Positions 23,875 to 35,010 are shown, counted from the first letter of the stretch. The stretch: 64,000 bases of DNA from Cryptomeria japonica (GCF_030272615.1 NC_081409.1:650784468-650848467); one strand, 5' to 3'. Notes: generated by a model not told the origin, from the sequence alone. Translations and numbers: made by a program.

Positions 23875-24810
23875 TGTTGTTGGTAATTAGGGCTGGCGGA
23901 TTCCAATTGCCTTGGGCAACATTGGAATCCGCCTCCATCATATGGGGTCAGGCCCAATACCTCTCGGCTCACCTAAAAGGCTTCCATGCTTCACCCAAAC
24001 CCAACTCGCCTCCTTGATAGGGCCGACCCTATTTCAATTCACTTAAAAGGAATTAAAATAAATAAAATGTTCAATTGCAAAGAAGGCCGACATAATTAAG
24101 AAGTAATATGACTCCTATAAATGTATCATATACTTCTCATTATCATCATTCAATTTTCATGTAATGCAAAATATATTCGGTTAAAGGGAAAGTCATAGTA
24201 AGGAAGATAGGAGATAGCGAACTTCATTAGATAGCAGCAGATCTCTAAATAGGAGACAGCCAACTTCACCAGATGGCAGCAGATCTCTAAATAGGAGACA
24301 GCCAACTTCACCAGATGGCAGCAGATCTCTAATAGGAAACAACGAACTTCATTAGATAGCAGCAGATCTCTAATTGAAGACAGCGAACTTCATAAAAGGC
24401 AACAGACCATCTCCAAAATATAGAGAACTCCATTGAAGGACTGTGAGCTACTTGAAAGGTGCTGCTACCCTTGCTACGCATAGAAAAATCTGATGAGGAG
24501 GACTGCAAATCATAATCTTCATTAGCAAACTAATTGTGAAGGCTTCTCTCTCTTCTTCCTTGTGACTGCAACCTCTATACTCCAGATAAGTGTATAATGT
24601 TCAGTTGAATTCAAAATCATAATCAGATCTGAGGATCCTTTGGTTGGGTTTTTCCTCCTAGGAGGTTTTCCCAGGGAAACTGTGCTTTGTCCTTGTGCAT
24701 TTCATTTCCTTTATTATGCTTAAGTCTGGAAAACAATAAATTAATTAACCTAGTCTAAACTAATTTTGATTTTTTGAGTTTTATTCAATCTGAAAGTACT
24801 AAAAATAACA
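23875..24810 (+). repeat. 5' LTR of inner copia element
   Basis: 936 bp. From about 24212 to 24420 it has five copies of a 42-bp unit built around AACTTCACCAGATGGCAGCA. It also has the palindrome CCTCCTAGGAGG near 24651-24662 and a TATA-like sequence at 24114. Confidence 0.95.
24114..24122 (+). promoter_or_regulatory. Candidate LTR TATA box
   Basis: CCTATAAAT in the 5' LTR, conserved at 29601-29609 in the 3' LTR. It lies about 90 bases upstream of the 42-bp repeats, so those would fall in the transcribed part if this box is used (inference). Confidence 0.45.
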
Positions 24811-24822
24811 TGGTATCAGAGC
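24811..24822 (+). other. Initiator-Met tRNA primer-binding site
   Basis: TGGTATCAGAGC lies directly at the LTR end; this is the standard plant copia primer site. Confidence 0.92.
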
Positions 24823-24903
24823 TAATTGGTTAGATCAATCTTCAGATTTAAAATTCAGTACACCTTTATTTTCAGATTGTTGTAGCTTTTGCAAATTAGG
24901 TCA

Positions 24904-27900
24904 ATGGGGCTGAAAGTTGAAGATAGGTTTGATGGGAATCTAAATTTTACTGCATGGAAAGTTCGAATCAAGTTGGCTCTTGAGGAAGAAGATCTTCTCC
25001 AATTCATAGAAGCGAAAGAGCTAATTGAGCCTTCGGATGCAGCTAAGTTGAAACAATTCAAAAAGGATGCTGTCAAGGCCAAGAAGATTCTCATTGAATC
25101 AGTCAAAGACCACCTCGTCACCTCTATTGCCTCATTCACCACTGCAAGGGAAATGTTCAGTCATCTACAAGGTACATGTGAAGTTAATAATCTTAGTAGG
25201 GCAATTACGTTAAGACAACAACTATTTAATATCAAAATGGCTAAAGAAGATTCTGTTATTTCCTACTTCATGAAAATTTCAGAACTAAAGAATTAGCTAG
25301 GTTTAATTGGCCATAACATGGAAGACAAAAACCTTGTCATGATTGCCCTTAATGGTCTACCTCACTCATGGGAGTCATTTATCCAAACCATAAGTGGCCG
25401 GTCTGAGTTACCTTCTCTTGATCGCCTTAAGAATGATTGCATCCAAGAAGAGTTTCGCCTCATCACAAGGAGTTAATCCAGGAGCCCCCATGTAAATGAT
25501 CATCATATGCTTGCAGCTCAATGCAAGAAAAGGGGAAATTGGAAGCAACCTTATCCTAAAAGAAATAGGGAATCCAGATCATTTAGTCCCCAACACCCTT
25601 GGAAGAAACCAAGAGATACTTCGCGTGTGCGATGTTTTAGATGTGACAAATTTGGTCACTATGCTAAGGAATGTCAGTTTAACCCTAACCAAAGTGAAGC
25701 AAACCTAAATGAAGTCTCAGAACAAAATGATGACTTCTTATTCATCTCCGCTCTATCTAGCAGTGTTCCCTCAGATAGTAAAACATGGTTGATTGACAGT
25801 GGTGCCTCCAGACACATCACAGGTTACTGTGATCATCTTTCAGGCCTAGTAGAAAAGGATACCAGCCTTCACGTGGTAATTGGTGATGACGCTCGTTATT
25901 CCGTAAGAGGTTCTAGCTCTACTTCTCTAAAATTAGATTCTGGTATTTCCTTGCATCTCAGTGATATATTGTTTGTTCTTGGAATTAAAAGAAACCTAAT
26001 TTCCATTTCTGCTCTAGAAGATAAAGGTTATCAAATTGCATTTTCTGAGGGAAAAGTTCTAGCTTGGTCTAAGAAAGATAATTTTAAATCTGCTCGTATA
26101 ATTGGCCATAGATATGATAGTCTTTATAAGCTCTCTACTAACCCTATTCAAGCCCTCATTAATGAGGCTCCGGAATCCTGTGAGTTATGGCATAGAAGAC
26201 TTGGACATCTACATTATCAAGCCCTTCCATCCCTTGAAAGGTTAGTTAAAGGTATGCCTGAACTCAGTCAAATTCATGATATCACTTGTAAAGGTTGTGC
26301 TATTGGTAAGAATGTTAAAAGTCCATTTCATAAAAGTGAAAATAGAGCTAAAGACAAACTAGAACTTGTTCACTCTGATTTATGTGGTCCTATGTCTATA
26401 GCATCTCCTAGTGGATTCCTTTATTATGTAATCTTCATAGATGATTTCTCTAGGAAAACTTGGATCTACTTCTTGAAATCTAAAGAATCTGATGAAGTCT
26501 TAAGTAAATTTAAGGAGTTTATAGCATTAACTGAAAACTTCTCTGGTAAAAGAATCAAATGTTTAAGGTCTGACAATGGAGGTGAAAACACCTCCGGTAG
26601 CTTTCATGATTTTTGTGTTGAGTTAGGAATTAAGAGGGAGTTTTGTGTTCCATACAATCTTCAACAAAATGGTGTTGCTGAAAGAAAGAATAGGACCATT
26701 GTGGAGGCTGCAAAGGCTATGATCCACAATCAAGACTTGCAGAATTTTCTATGGGCCGAGGCTTCTAGAACAACAGTATATATCCAGAATAGATGTCCTC
26801 ATCGTGCTCTAAAGAACATGACCCCGGAAGAAGCCTTCACGGGATCCAAACCAAACATTAGTCACCTCAGAATCTTTGGAAGTCCCATCTATGTTCATGT
26901 GCCCAAGGAAAAGCGATCAAAGTTGGAACCCTCCGGAAAGAAAGGCATGCTAGTCGGATACAGTGAATCCTCCAAGGCTTTCAGGATTTACATCCCAGGT
27001 CAAAGGTACGTTGAGGTAAGTAGGGATGTTACATTTGAAGAAGACATTGCTTTTAAGAAATTGAAAGGTTTTTGTGTTATTGATGAATCTAATGATAATC
27101 AAAATATAAACGTTGATGCTAACCCTGAGATTCAGAGGGAGCAAGTTGAACCTCCACCTCAAGATGATCATGATTATCCTTCAGAACCCATGAATCCCAC
27201 TGATATTCCTAGTGACATTGTCGTTACCAAAAAGAGGCTACTTTGGGTAAGAAACACCATTCAAGAAACTCAAAGATTTGCTGCTCCAAGTAGCACCTTC
27301 CGTGAAACTAAGAGACCTTAGGTATTTTCCAACTACGTTTATTTAATGTGTAATCTCATTGAAACTGAACCTTGCAATGTTGAAGAAGCCTTAAGTCATC
27401 ATGCCTGGAAGCTTGCTATGGATGAAGAATATCAGTTAATCATCAAGAATGATGTATGGGACCTTGTGCCCAGACCCAAAGGTAAATCTGTTGTTTCCTC
27501 TAAATGGTTATTTAAAATTAAACATAATGTCGATGGTAGTATTGAAAAATATAAAGCTAGATTTGTAGCGCGTGGCTTTTCCCAAAAAGAAGGCATAGAC
27601 TATGAAAAAACATTTGCTCCTGTTGCTAGATATACTTCCATTAGAACAATAATTGCTATTGCTACTGCTAAATGTTGAAAACTACATCAGATGGATGTTA
27701 AGACTACATTTCTCAATGGTGTCATTGAGGAAGAAGTCTATATTGAGCAACCTGAGGGATATGAGATTCAGGATAGATTAACCCATGTGTGTAGGTTAAA
27801 GAAAGCTCTGTATGGTCTTAAACAAGCTCCTCGTGCTTGGTATGAAAGAATTGATAAATATTTGCTAAGTCTAGGCTTTCGTAAAAATGATGCTGACCCT

Positions 27901-28929
27901 AACATTTACTTTAAAGTAGCCAATGATGAAATGCTAATTCTAGTTCTTTATGTGGATGATTTATTTCTTACTAGTAAAGATGAACTTATTATTAGATGCA
28001 AGAAAGAACTAGCTTCAGAATTTGAAATGAAAGATTTAGGTCTAATGCATTATTTCCTAGGTCAAGAAGTATGGCAAAGATCTAACGAAATTTTTCTAAG
28101 TCAAGGGAAATATGCTATTGACATTTTGAAAAGATTTAGAATGATGGATTGTAAACCAATGTCTATTCCTATGGAATCTAACTTAAAGAAGTTAAATGTT
28201 TCTACAGCTAACTCTAAATTTGCAAATCCATCCAAGTACCGATAATTGATTGGATCACTGATGTATCTAGTTAACACTAGACCAGACATATGTTTTGCTA
28301 TAAATGCTCTTAGCCAATTCATGAGTTTGCCCAAGCATGTTCACCTTGTTGCAGCCAAGCATATCCTAAGATACTTGCGGGGCACAGTTGGTTTTGGGCT
28401 GAAGTATCCACTTAACACTCCAATAACCTTGGAAGGTTATTCTGATGCAGACTGGGCTGGAAGCGTCAAAGACAGGAAAAGCACCTCTTATATTTGTTTT
28501 AGCTTGGGTTCTACAGTGATCTCTTAGGCTTGCAGAAAACAATCCTCAATGGCATTGAGTACTGTTGAAGTTGGGTATATTGTAGCAAGTGTAGCGTCCA
28601 GAGAAGCAGTGTGGCTTCATAAGCTTCTTGCTAGGCTGTTTGATCAGCCATGGGATCCTACAGTTATTCACTATGATAACCAGAGTTGTATTAAAATGTC
28701 TATCAATCCAATGTTTCATGACAGGTCAAAACATGTGGAAACCCATTATCATTTTATTCGGGATATGGTGCAAAGAGGTTCTATTTAGCTGAAGTATGTC
28801 AGCACTGATGAGCAGGTTGCAGATATTCTTACCAAGCCTCTATCCAAAGTGAAGTTTGCGTACTTCAGGGATAGACTTGGTATTGTGGAAAATGAAACTC
28901 CGATTGAGAGGGAGTCTCAATTTCAGTGA
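24904..28929 (+). pseudogene. Copia gag-pol polyprotein with seven nonsense codons
   Basis: One reading frame holds for 4 kb with no frameshift. In order: gag (24904-25600, FDGNLNFTAWKVRI); zinc knuckle CFRCDKFGHYAKEC (25633-25674); protease WLIDSGASRHITG (about 25785); pre-integrase ELWHRRLGHLHYQ with CKGCAIGK (26185-26320); integrase core with the three acidic residues in HSDLCGP, RSDNGGE and QQNGVAERKNR (26365-26700); reverse transcriptase (27500-28070) with YVDD (about 27949-27960); RNase H with DADWAG, STVEVGYI and YDNQS (28440-28700); and an end at ADILTKPLS. Stops interrupt it at 25294, 25474, 27319, 27676, 28243, 28525 and 28786. All catalytic motifs are otherwise intact, indicating recent death. 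Confidence 0.95.
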
Positions 28930-28947
28930 TACTTTGTATTGTATAAA

Positions 28948-29294
28948 ACCACTCTCTATAGGCAATGTAAGGTGGTATTGTAAACTTCTCAGGGAGAAGT
29001 ATAATTCTTAACCATCCTCTGCTGGCAATGTAAGATGGTATTGTAAATGTAAACCACCCTCTGCGGGCAATGTAAGGTGGTATTGTAAACTTCTCAGGGA
29101 GAAGTGTAATTATTAACCATCCTTTGCGGGCAATGTAAGATGGTATTGTAAAACTTCTCAGGGAGAAGTGTAGCTGTTAAACCATCCTTTGCGGGCAATG
29201 TAAGATGGTATTGTAACATTTGACCATCCTCTGCGGGCAATGTAAGATGGTAGAAAAGGATCCTCTCCACCCTCTGTGAGCAATGCAAGGTGGA
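28948..29294 (+). repeat. Hairpin-forming tandem repeats between pol and 3' LTR
   Basis: Seven units each pair a left arm (ACCATC or ACCACC) with a right arm (GATGGT or GGTGGT) around a loop of 17-18 bases containing GGCAATGTAA. Arm positions are 28948/28971, 29011/29034, 29053/29076, 29116/29139, 29181/29204, 29223/29246 and 29266/29289. Three intervening copies of CTTCTCAGGGAGAAG (28985, 29090, 29154) form 6-bp stems. Base changes in the arms occur in pairs. An antisense open frame here is a by-product of the repeat. Confidence 0.85.
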
Positions 29295-29348
29295 TCCAGT
29301 CTATGCTTGTGTGCAAGCTGGAAGATTATGATTATGATTCTATTCCCT

Positions 29349-29361
29349 AATTAAGAGGGAG
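29349..29361 (+). other. Polypurine tract
   Basis: AATTAAGAGGGAG immediately precedes the 3' LTR, the position of the plus-strand primer in copia elements. Confidence 0.85.
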
Positions 29362-30254
29362 TGTTGTTGGTAATTAGGGCTGGCGGATTCCAATTGCCTT
29401 GGGCAACATTGGAATCCGCCTCCATCATATAGGGCCAGGCCCAATACCTCTCGGCTCACCTAAAAGGCTTCCACGCTTCACCCAAACCCAACTCGCCTCC
29501 TTGATAGGGCCGATCCTATTTCAATTCACTTAAAAGGAATTAAAATAAATAAAATGTTCAATTGCAAAGAAGACCGACATAATTAAGGAGTAATATGACT
29601 CCTATAAATGTATCATATACTTCTCATTATCATCATTCAGTTTTCATGTAATGCAAAATATATTCGACGAAAGCGAAAGTCATAGTAAGGCAAATAGGAG
29701 ATAGCGAACTTCATTAGATAGCAGCAGATCTCTAAATAGGAGACAGCGAACTTCACCAGATGGCAGCAAATCTCTAATAGGAAACAGCGAACTTCATTAG
29801 ACAACAGCAGATCTCTAATTGAAGACAGCGAACTTCATAAAAGGCAGCAGACCATCTCCAGAATATAGAGAACTCCATTGAAGGACTATGAGCTACTTGA
29901 AAGGTGTTGCTACCCTTGCTACACACAGAAAAATCCGATGAGGAGGACTGCAAATCATAATCTTCGTTAGCAAACATATTGTGAAGGCTTCTATATCTTC
30001 TCCTTGTGACTGCAACCTCTATACTCCAGATAAGTGTATAATGTTCAGTTGAATTCAAAATCATAATCAGATCTGAGGATCCTTTGGTTGGGTTTTTCCT
30101 CCTAGGAGGTTTTCCCAAGGTAACTGTGCTTTGTCCTTGTGCATTTCATTTCCTTTATTATGCCTAAGTCTGGAAAACAATAAATTAATTAACCTAGTCT
30201 AAACTAATTCTTATTTTCTGAGTTTTATTCAATCTGAAAGTACTAAAAATAACA
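29362..30254 (+). repeat. 3' LTR of inner copia element
   Basis: 893 bp with four of the 42-bp units (from about 29700) instead of five, which accounts for nearly all of the 43-bp length difference from the 5' LTR. It ends AAATAACA and is followed by AAGGT. Confidence 0.95.
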
Positions 30255-31860
30255 AAGGTCAATCTTCTAGTAATAACAGAGGAAGAGTTAGAGGAAATAA
30301 TAGAGGAAGAGGAAAAATTTCTATGGATCAAAGGAGTATCTAATGTAAATATTGTGAAAGACATGCGCACTGTGAATCTAAGTGCAAAAAGAAGAAATTT
30401 GACTTGAATAAGTCAAGAGCAAATTTTACAGAAGAGTCTTTTGAAGAAAAGCATTCTACATTCTTCACGTGTAATTTGGCAAAAGAAAACCAAGAGGATG
30501 TCTAGTTCTTAGACAGTGGTTGTTCAAATCGCATGACAGATAAATCTGATCTCTTTGAGATAATGGTGTTTCTCTTCTCCCTACGAGCTCAAGTGGAAGT
30601 TCAAGCTCTAGTTGTAGTCCACGTTCACCTAGTTCTTCTAATAGAACAAATTCAAGTGAAGTTTCACCTCTAGCTTCACCTCCAACATCAACTCAAAGAA
30701 AGGTACGAAGTTTGGTTCATATTTATCAAAAGATTCTAAATATAAATTCAGTTGTTAATTTTTCTTTTCTTAGTATAATTCAAGTTGAACCTTTTGTGTA
30801 TGAAGAAACATCAAAAAACCAATATGGGTTAATGCTATGAATGATGAGATGAATTCCATTCATAAAAGTAATACTTGGGAATCAGTGCAACTTCCCAAAG
30901 GTAAGCAAGTGATTGGTATGAAATAGATATATAAAATCAAATATCATGTAGATGGTTCAATGGAAAGATATAAGACAAGACTAGTTGCCAAAGGGTTTGC
31001 AAAAACTCCTGGAGTGGCTAGACTTTGATACCGTCAAGACTATATTGGCTATTGCAACACAATACAAGTGGCCAATATTTCAGATGGATGTGAAATTAGC
31101 ATTCTTGAATGGTTATCTAGATAAGGAAGTTTGTGTGGAACGACCAATGGGTTATGAAGTTCTAGGAAAAAAACACACAGTCTACAAGTTGAAGAAAACC
31201 CTTTATGGGTTGAAGCAAGCTCCTTGTGCTTGGTATACTAGGATTGATAGTTATTTTATGAAGAAGGGATTCAATAGAAGCCACTCAAAGCCTACCTTGT
31301 ATGTCCAACATATTGGTAATAATATTCTCATAGTTTGCCTTTATGTTGATGATCTTATTTATACAGGTAACAACAAAGCTTCTCATGGAGAAGTTTTAAG
31401 TAGAAATGAAATAAGAATTTGAAATGTCAAATTTGGGACTCATGCACTATTTTCTTGTTGTGAAAGTACACCAAACATCAAATGGTATATATATTTACCA
31501 AACCAAGTATGTAGCTGATGGAAGATTAACCAAGGAAGATGGAAGTCCCAAGGTTAATGCTACTTTGTATAAAAGTTTGATTGGTAGCCTGATGTATCTC
31601 ACAACTAGTACACCTAATGTTATGTACGGTATGAGGCTCATCTCTCGGTTCATGTAAGATCCACATGAGACTCGTTAGCAAGTTGCTAAAAGAATTATGA
31701 GGTATGTGAGTGGTACACAAAATTTTGCATTCATTATACTCCCACTGAAAAGTTTGAGCTAATTGGTTACACAAATTTTGATTGGGCTGGTTTAGTGGAT
31801 GATAAAAAATCTACATCTAACTATGTTTTTCAACTTGGTTCTAGAGTTGTCTCTTGGAGT
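30255..31860 (+). pseudogene. Outer copia zinc knuckle, protease and reverse transcriptase remnants
   Basis: After the inner element, coding resumes with a basic Arg/Gly-rich stretch and CKYCERHAHCESKC (about 30338-30380), then FLDSGCSNRMT (about 30510-30545). The next 120 bases are serine-rich linker, and the integrase is absent. RT coding follows from about 30830: VNAMNDEMNSIHKSNTWESV, IFQMDVKLAFLNGYLDKEV (31075-31130), GLKQAPCAWY and LYVDDLIYTG (about 31340-31370). RNase H starts near 31560. Frameshifts (near 31010 and 31420) and stops interrupt it. The frame is cut at 31860 by a solo LTR. Confidence 0.85.
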
Positions 31861-32576
31861 TGTGGATGGAATATCTTTGAAATCTTATGGAGCAAGATCC
31901 AGATTTATTTCAACATCCTCAATAGAGTACTTCGAAAATGCACACATTGAAAACCAAAATCTAAGCTAATAATATACATGCATGCTATAAACTATTCCAT
32001 TGCACTTCTATCAACCAAGATCTTGTGCTCAAAAAATGATGCTCTCAAAAGCACACGCACAAGAAGCTATGGTGAATTAAGATTTGAAATATGATGGATG
32101 CAAAATAAAAATGCTAGAATACAAAAACGTACGCTTCAATGCTAAATTGCCAGATTGCATGATTGTTTATTAGGATTGAGAAGAATGAGGGAATCCTCTT
32201 ATATAGAGAAGACCTTAGAAAATGAAGGGATAAGATTAAGAGGTGAAAAGAATAAAGGGTCGGCTAGAATTAAAGGTTGGGTAGAAAACGATAAAATAAT
32301 AAGAGGATAGTTAAGAAAAATAATAAAATAATGAAAGGGTAGGTAGAGGAAAATTAAGAAATAAATCACATGTCATAGAGTGAAAAAGCTAATGAATTGG
32401 GACCAATTAAATATTTATTTAATTTAGGGAAAGGATAATTTAAATAAATAAAAATATTAATTTAAATAGAGAAAGGCTAGAAAAAGGCTAGAAAAAGGGT
32501 AAATAAATTAATTAAATAAATAGAAAATTACCTAATTAATAGAAGACTTAAGATAAAATAATTTTAGGTGTCTACA
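31861..32576 (-). mobile_element. Solo Ty3-type LTR in RNase H of the outer copia
   Basis: Read on the minus strand it starts TGTAGACACCTAAAATTATT at 32576. It shows long matches to the LTR at 55289: CCTTTCCCTAAATTAAATAA and GGTCCCA occur in both. It interrupts the RNase H coding between VVSW and SKKQ. The left boundary at 31861 (TGTGGATGG) is inferred from where coding ends. The expected 5-bp target repeats (GGAGT and GTCCT) do not match, so the exact ends are uncertain. Confidence 0.72.
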
Positions 32577-32935
32577 GTCCTAGTAAGAAACAGGGAATTG
32601 TGACTCTTTCTTTAGCAAATGTAGAATACATTGCAGCCGCCTCAATAAATTCTCAAGCAGTTTGGATCAAACGAAGATTGACATATCTACATTTGGTTTA
32701 GCAATATCCAACCACTATCTATTGTGATAACGACAACACTATTTCCATGATAAAGAATCTTGTGTTTCATACTAGGATAAAGCACATAGAGATCAAACAT
32801 CATTACATTCATGACTTGTTTCAAGATGGGCAAGTGGAGTTACAGTTTTGTCCTTCACTTGAACAAGTAGTGGATATCTTCATCAATGCTCTTCCTATGT
32901 CTAGTTTTATTGCGTTTAGACATCAGTTGGATTGA
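32577..32935 (+). pseudogene. Outer copia RNase H, C-terminal part
   Basis: It resumes with SKKQGIVTLSLANVEYIAAA, then the segment YCDNDNTISMIKNLVFHTRI (near 32720-32780), KHIEIKHHYIHDL and VVDIFINALPMSSF. Canonical copia ends read ADIFTKPL. A stop follows directly before the 3' LTR. Confidence 0.85.
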
Positions 32936-33294
32936 AGATAAGTTTGATATGCTCAAGATTAGAATGATGTGCTGGAGATTGTTATGTTGGAAATCAAGGT
33001 TGTGATGGAAACTACTGAAAATGTGTTTTTGTTTTGTTAATAAAATAGTAGTTTGGAAACTGCTAAGATAAATATTAATCTAGTTTTTTAATTTTTAGAA
33101 ACTGCTTGTCTAGGCAGTGAAAAATTGTTATTAATTTTTAATTTCTATTCTTGTTTGATAGACTTTAGAAGTCTACAAATGTAATCATCGTTATTGCAAT
33201 TTTAATTAAGTTTTCTATATGAATAATATTCAGTCTTCTTCTGAGTTGATAATATGTATTTTGTGAGTGTTTTTTAAACTATTATAATCTTTCA
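32933..33294 (+). repeat. 3' LTR of outer copia element
   Basis: 362 bp, TGAAGATAAG...AATCTTTCA, followed by ATTAG and then by the duplicated MADS upstream sequence (CTGCTTCATTCCGACATGAA). Confidence 0.88.
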
Positions 33295-33477
33295 ATTAGT
33301 CTGCTTCATTCCGACATGAAAGCCAAGTAAATGATGTCCCTGATCAAGACATAATAAGAGCAATTAGTACCATCACATAAAAGAAACAGAAAATTAGTGA
33401 CACAGAATATATATAAAGGTTTGAGGTGCGAGGCTTTTATATCTTGAGATCTTTTTCCATTTTGCAAATAGAATAAA

Positions 33478-33649
33478 ATGGCGGAGAAAAAGTTTCAGCT
33501 AAAGAGGATACAAAACCCTTTAAATCATTGGCTGACTTTTGCCAAGGGCAAAATGGGACTGTTGAAGAAGGCCAACGAACTCTCACTTCTCTGCGATGCT
33601 AAAGCATTTTCTCACCCACCGGAAAGCTCTTCGAGTTTGCCAGCCCCAG
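33478..33649 (+). pseudogene. MADS-box exon 1 pseudogene, copy 2
   Basis: From ATG at 33478 the frame reads FQLKRIQNPLNHWLTFAKGK, then MGLLKKANELSLLCDAK. A deletion of about 20 bases relative to copy 1 then removes the VALIIFSS segment, and the sequence ends KLFEF-like in a shifted frame. The donor CAG/GTAAGAAATC at 33650 is conserved. This copy lacks the first frameshift of copy 1, so the two decayed independently after duplication. The upstream sequence is shared from about 33300, including GAGATCTTTTTCCATTTTGC about 45 bases before the ATG. No downstream MADS exons were seen. Confidence 0.85.
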
Positions 33650-33699
33650 GTAAGAAATCTTCTTTTCTCCTCGACATATTTATCTCAAAGCCATAGATT

Positions 33700-35010
33700 A
33701 CTGCTTCCTATTTATTTTGAGCTGTTCAACGTTAGAGTTTTACCAGACACATAATATGCAAATAAACAGATATAGCATGCCTAGATAAAATATTGTATAG
33801 AAAATTTAAGCCAATACAAAACTTACTACTTCTGCAGCATTGGAGGAAATGACTACAATGGCTCCACAAAATCTTGTATAGTTTAATTATGACTACATTT
33901 AGATATTCAAGAATAATTATTCAAGTTAACATGTGTGATTAGCCGATAAAGCTAGCAAGGTTTATATTACTATTCTCACACATGTACAGCATTTATACAC
34001 ACATTGGATCCAATTATAAGTATAAAAAACCTGCAAGTAAACTAACCACCGAATTGTATTTAAGTAGATTACAAACTAAATAGAGCTACAAGCTTAAATG
34101 GCACGAGGTGTGTAAGGAAGGAAATAATTCTATGATGACAAACAGGTTCTAAATAATCACTTCAAACGAATAATGTATCACCCTAATCAATTAAAAATGT
34201 TTGAGAGGAAAGAGTTGAGAAGACTGTTCCAATAATTGGAAAGAGAAGATTTTGAGAATAGTTATCATTATATGGTGAGGAGAGCTCCTAATTGTTTATG
34301 TTTGAAGTTAGATGATGGTTTTCTTTGTCAATCCAACAGCTAGGCGATGGTCATCGTGGTTGAAATGGAATATTGGCTGGCTTAGTTATTGCTGGAGAGT
34401 GTTGGCTATCTTAGTTTTACAAATACATAATATGCAAATAAACAGGTAAAGCATGCCTGAATAAAATCTTGCATAGAAAATTTAAACTGATAAAAAACCT
34501 ATTACTTCGGCAGCATTGGAGGAAATGACTACAATGGCTACACAAATTCTTGTATAGTTTCATTATGACACCATTTAGATATCCAAGAACAATTATTCAA
34601 GTTAACATGCGTAATTAGCGGATAAAGCTAGCAAGGTTTACATTACCATTCACGTAGATTTACAGTATTCATACACAAGATCTCTATCATCACTGTTTTC
34701 CCTAAACAGATTGGATCCTATTATAAGTACATAAAACCTGCAAGTGAACTGACCACCTAATTATATCCAAGTAGATGACAAACTAAATAGAGTTGTAAGC
34801 TTAAATGGCATGACGTGTATAAGGAAGGAAATAAATCTCAAGGAAGGAAATAATTCTATGATGACAAAAACGCTCCAAATAATCACTCGGAGGAGTTAAT
34901 GTATTTCCCTAATCAATCAATAAGGTTTGAGAGGAAAGAGCTGAGAAGACTGTTTCAATAATTGGAGAGATTTGAGAATAGTCACCTTTATATGAAGAGT
35001 TTATCTTTAA
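33700..35010 (+). repeat. Tandemly duplicated intron-like unit
   Basis: 33706-34330 and about 34425-34990 are two copies of one segment. Both contain CATAATATGCAAATAAACAG, GCAGCATTGGAGGAAATGAC, AACTAAATAGAG and a GGAAGGAAATAATTCTATGA. A third copy is at 21220-21515. The unit follows MADS exon 1, so it is probably intron-derived. No coding signal that I can defend. Confidence 0.75.

Larger units (their letters stand above)
23875..30254 (+). mobile_element. Well-preserved Ty1/copia retrotransposon (inner element)
   Basis: All structural parts are visible. The LTRs are 23875-24810 and 29362-30254 (TGTTGTTGG...AAATAACA). The primer site TGGTATCAGAGC is at 24811. A single gag-pol frame runs 24904-28929, followed by a repeat-rich 3' region (28948-29294) and a polypurine tract AATTAAGAGGGAG directly before the 3' LTR. 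AAGGT target repeats lie at 23870-23874 and 30255-30259. The LTRs differ by a few percent by eye plus one 42-bp repeat unit. It lies in gag of the outer element in the same orientation. Confidence 0.96.
22746..33294 (+). mobile_element. Ty1/copia element split by later insertions (outer element)
   Basis: LTRs at 22746-23138 and 32933-33294 start TGAAGATAAG and end ATCTTTCA. A degraded Met-type primer site (TGATATTAGAGC, about 23141-23152) follows the 5' LTR. Coding remnants run from gag through zinc knuckle and protease to RT and RNase H. The integrase is missing between about 30560 and 30680. Two younger insertions interrupt it: a full copia element at 23875-30254 and a Ty3-type solo LTR at 31861-32576. 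Its insertion site is confirmed by the empty duplicate at 20270-20285. Confidence 0.88.

Noticed and set aside
26950-27171. Minus-strand open frame inside the inner copia element
   Set aside because: It lies opposite the continuous gag-pol frame with intact motifs.
29094-29288. Antisense frame with repeated LPAKDG phrases
   Set aside because: It is the reverse strand of the hairpin repeats; it has no start context or independent support.
20457-33649. A functional MADS-box gene spanning both exon 1 copies
   Set aside because: Both copies have frame damage, they are tandem duplicates of the same exon, and no later MADS exons were found.
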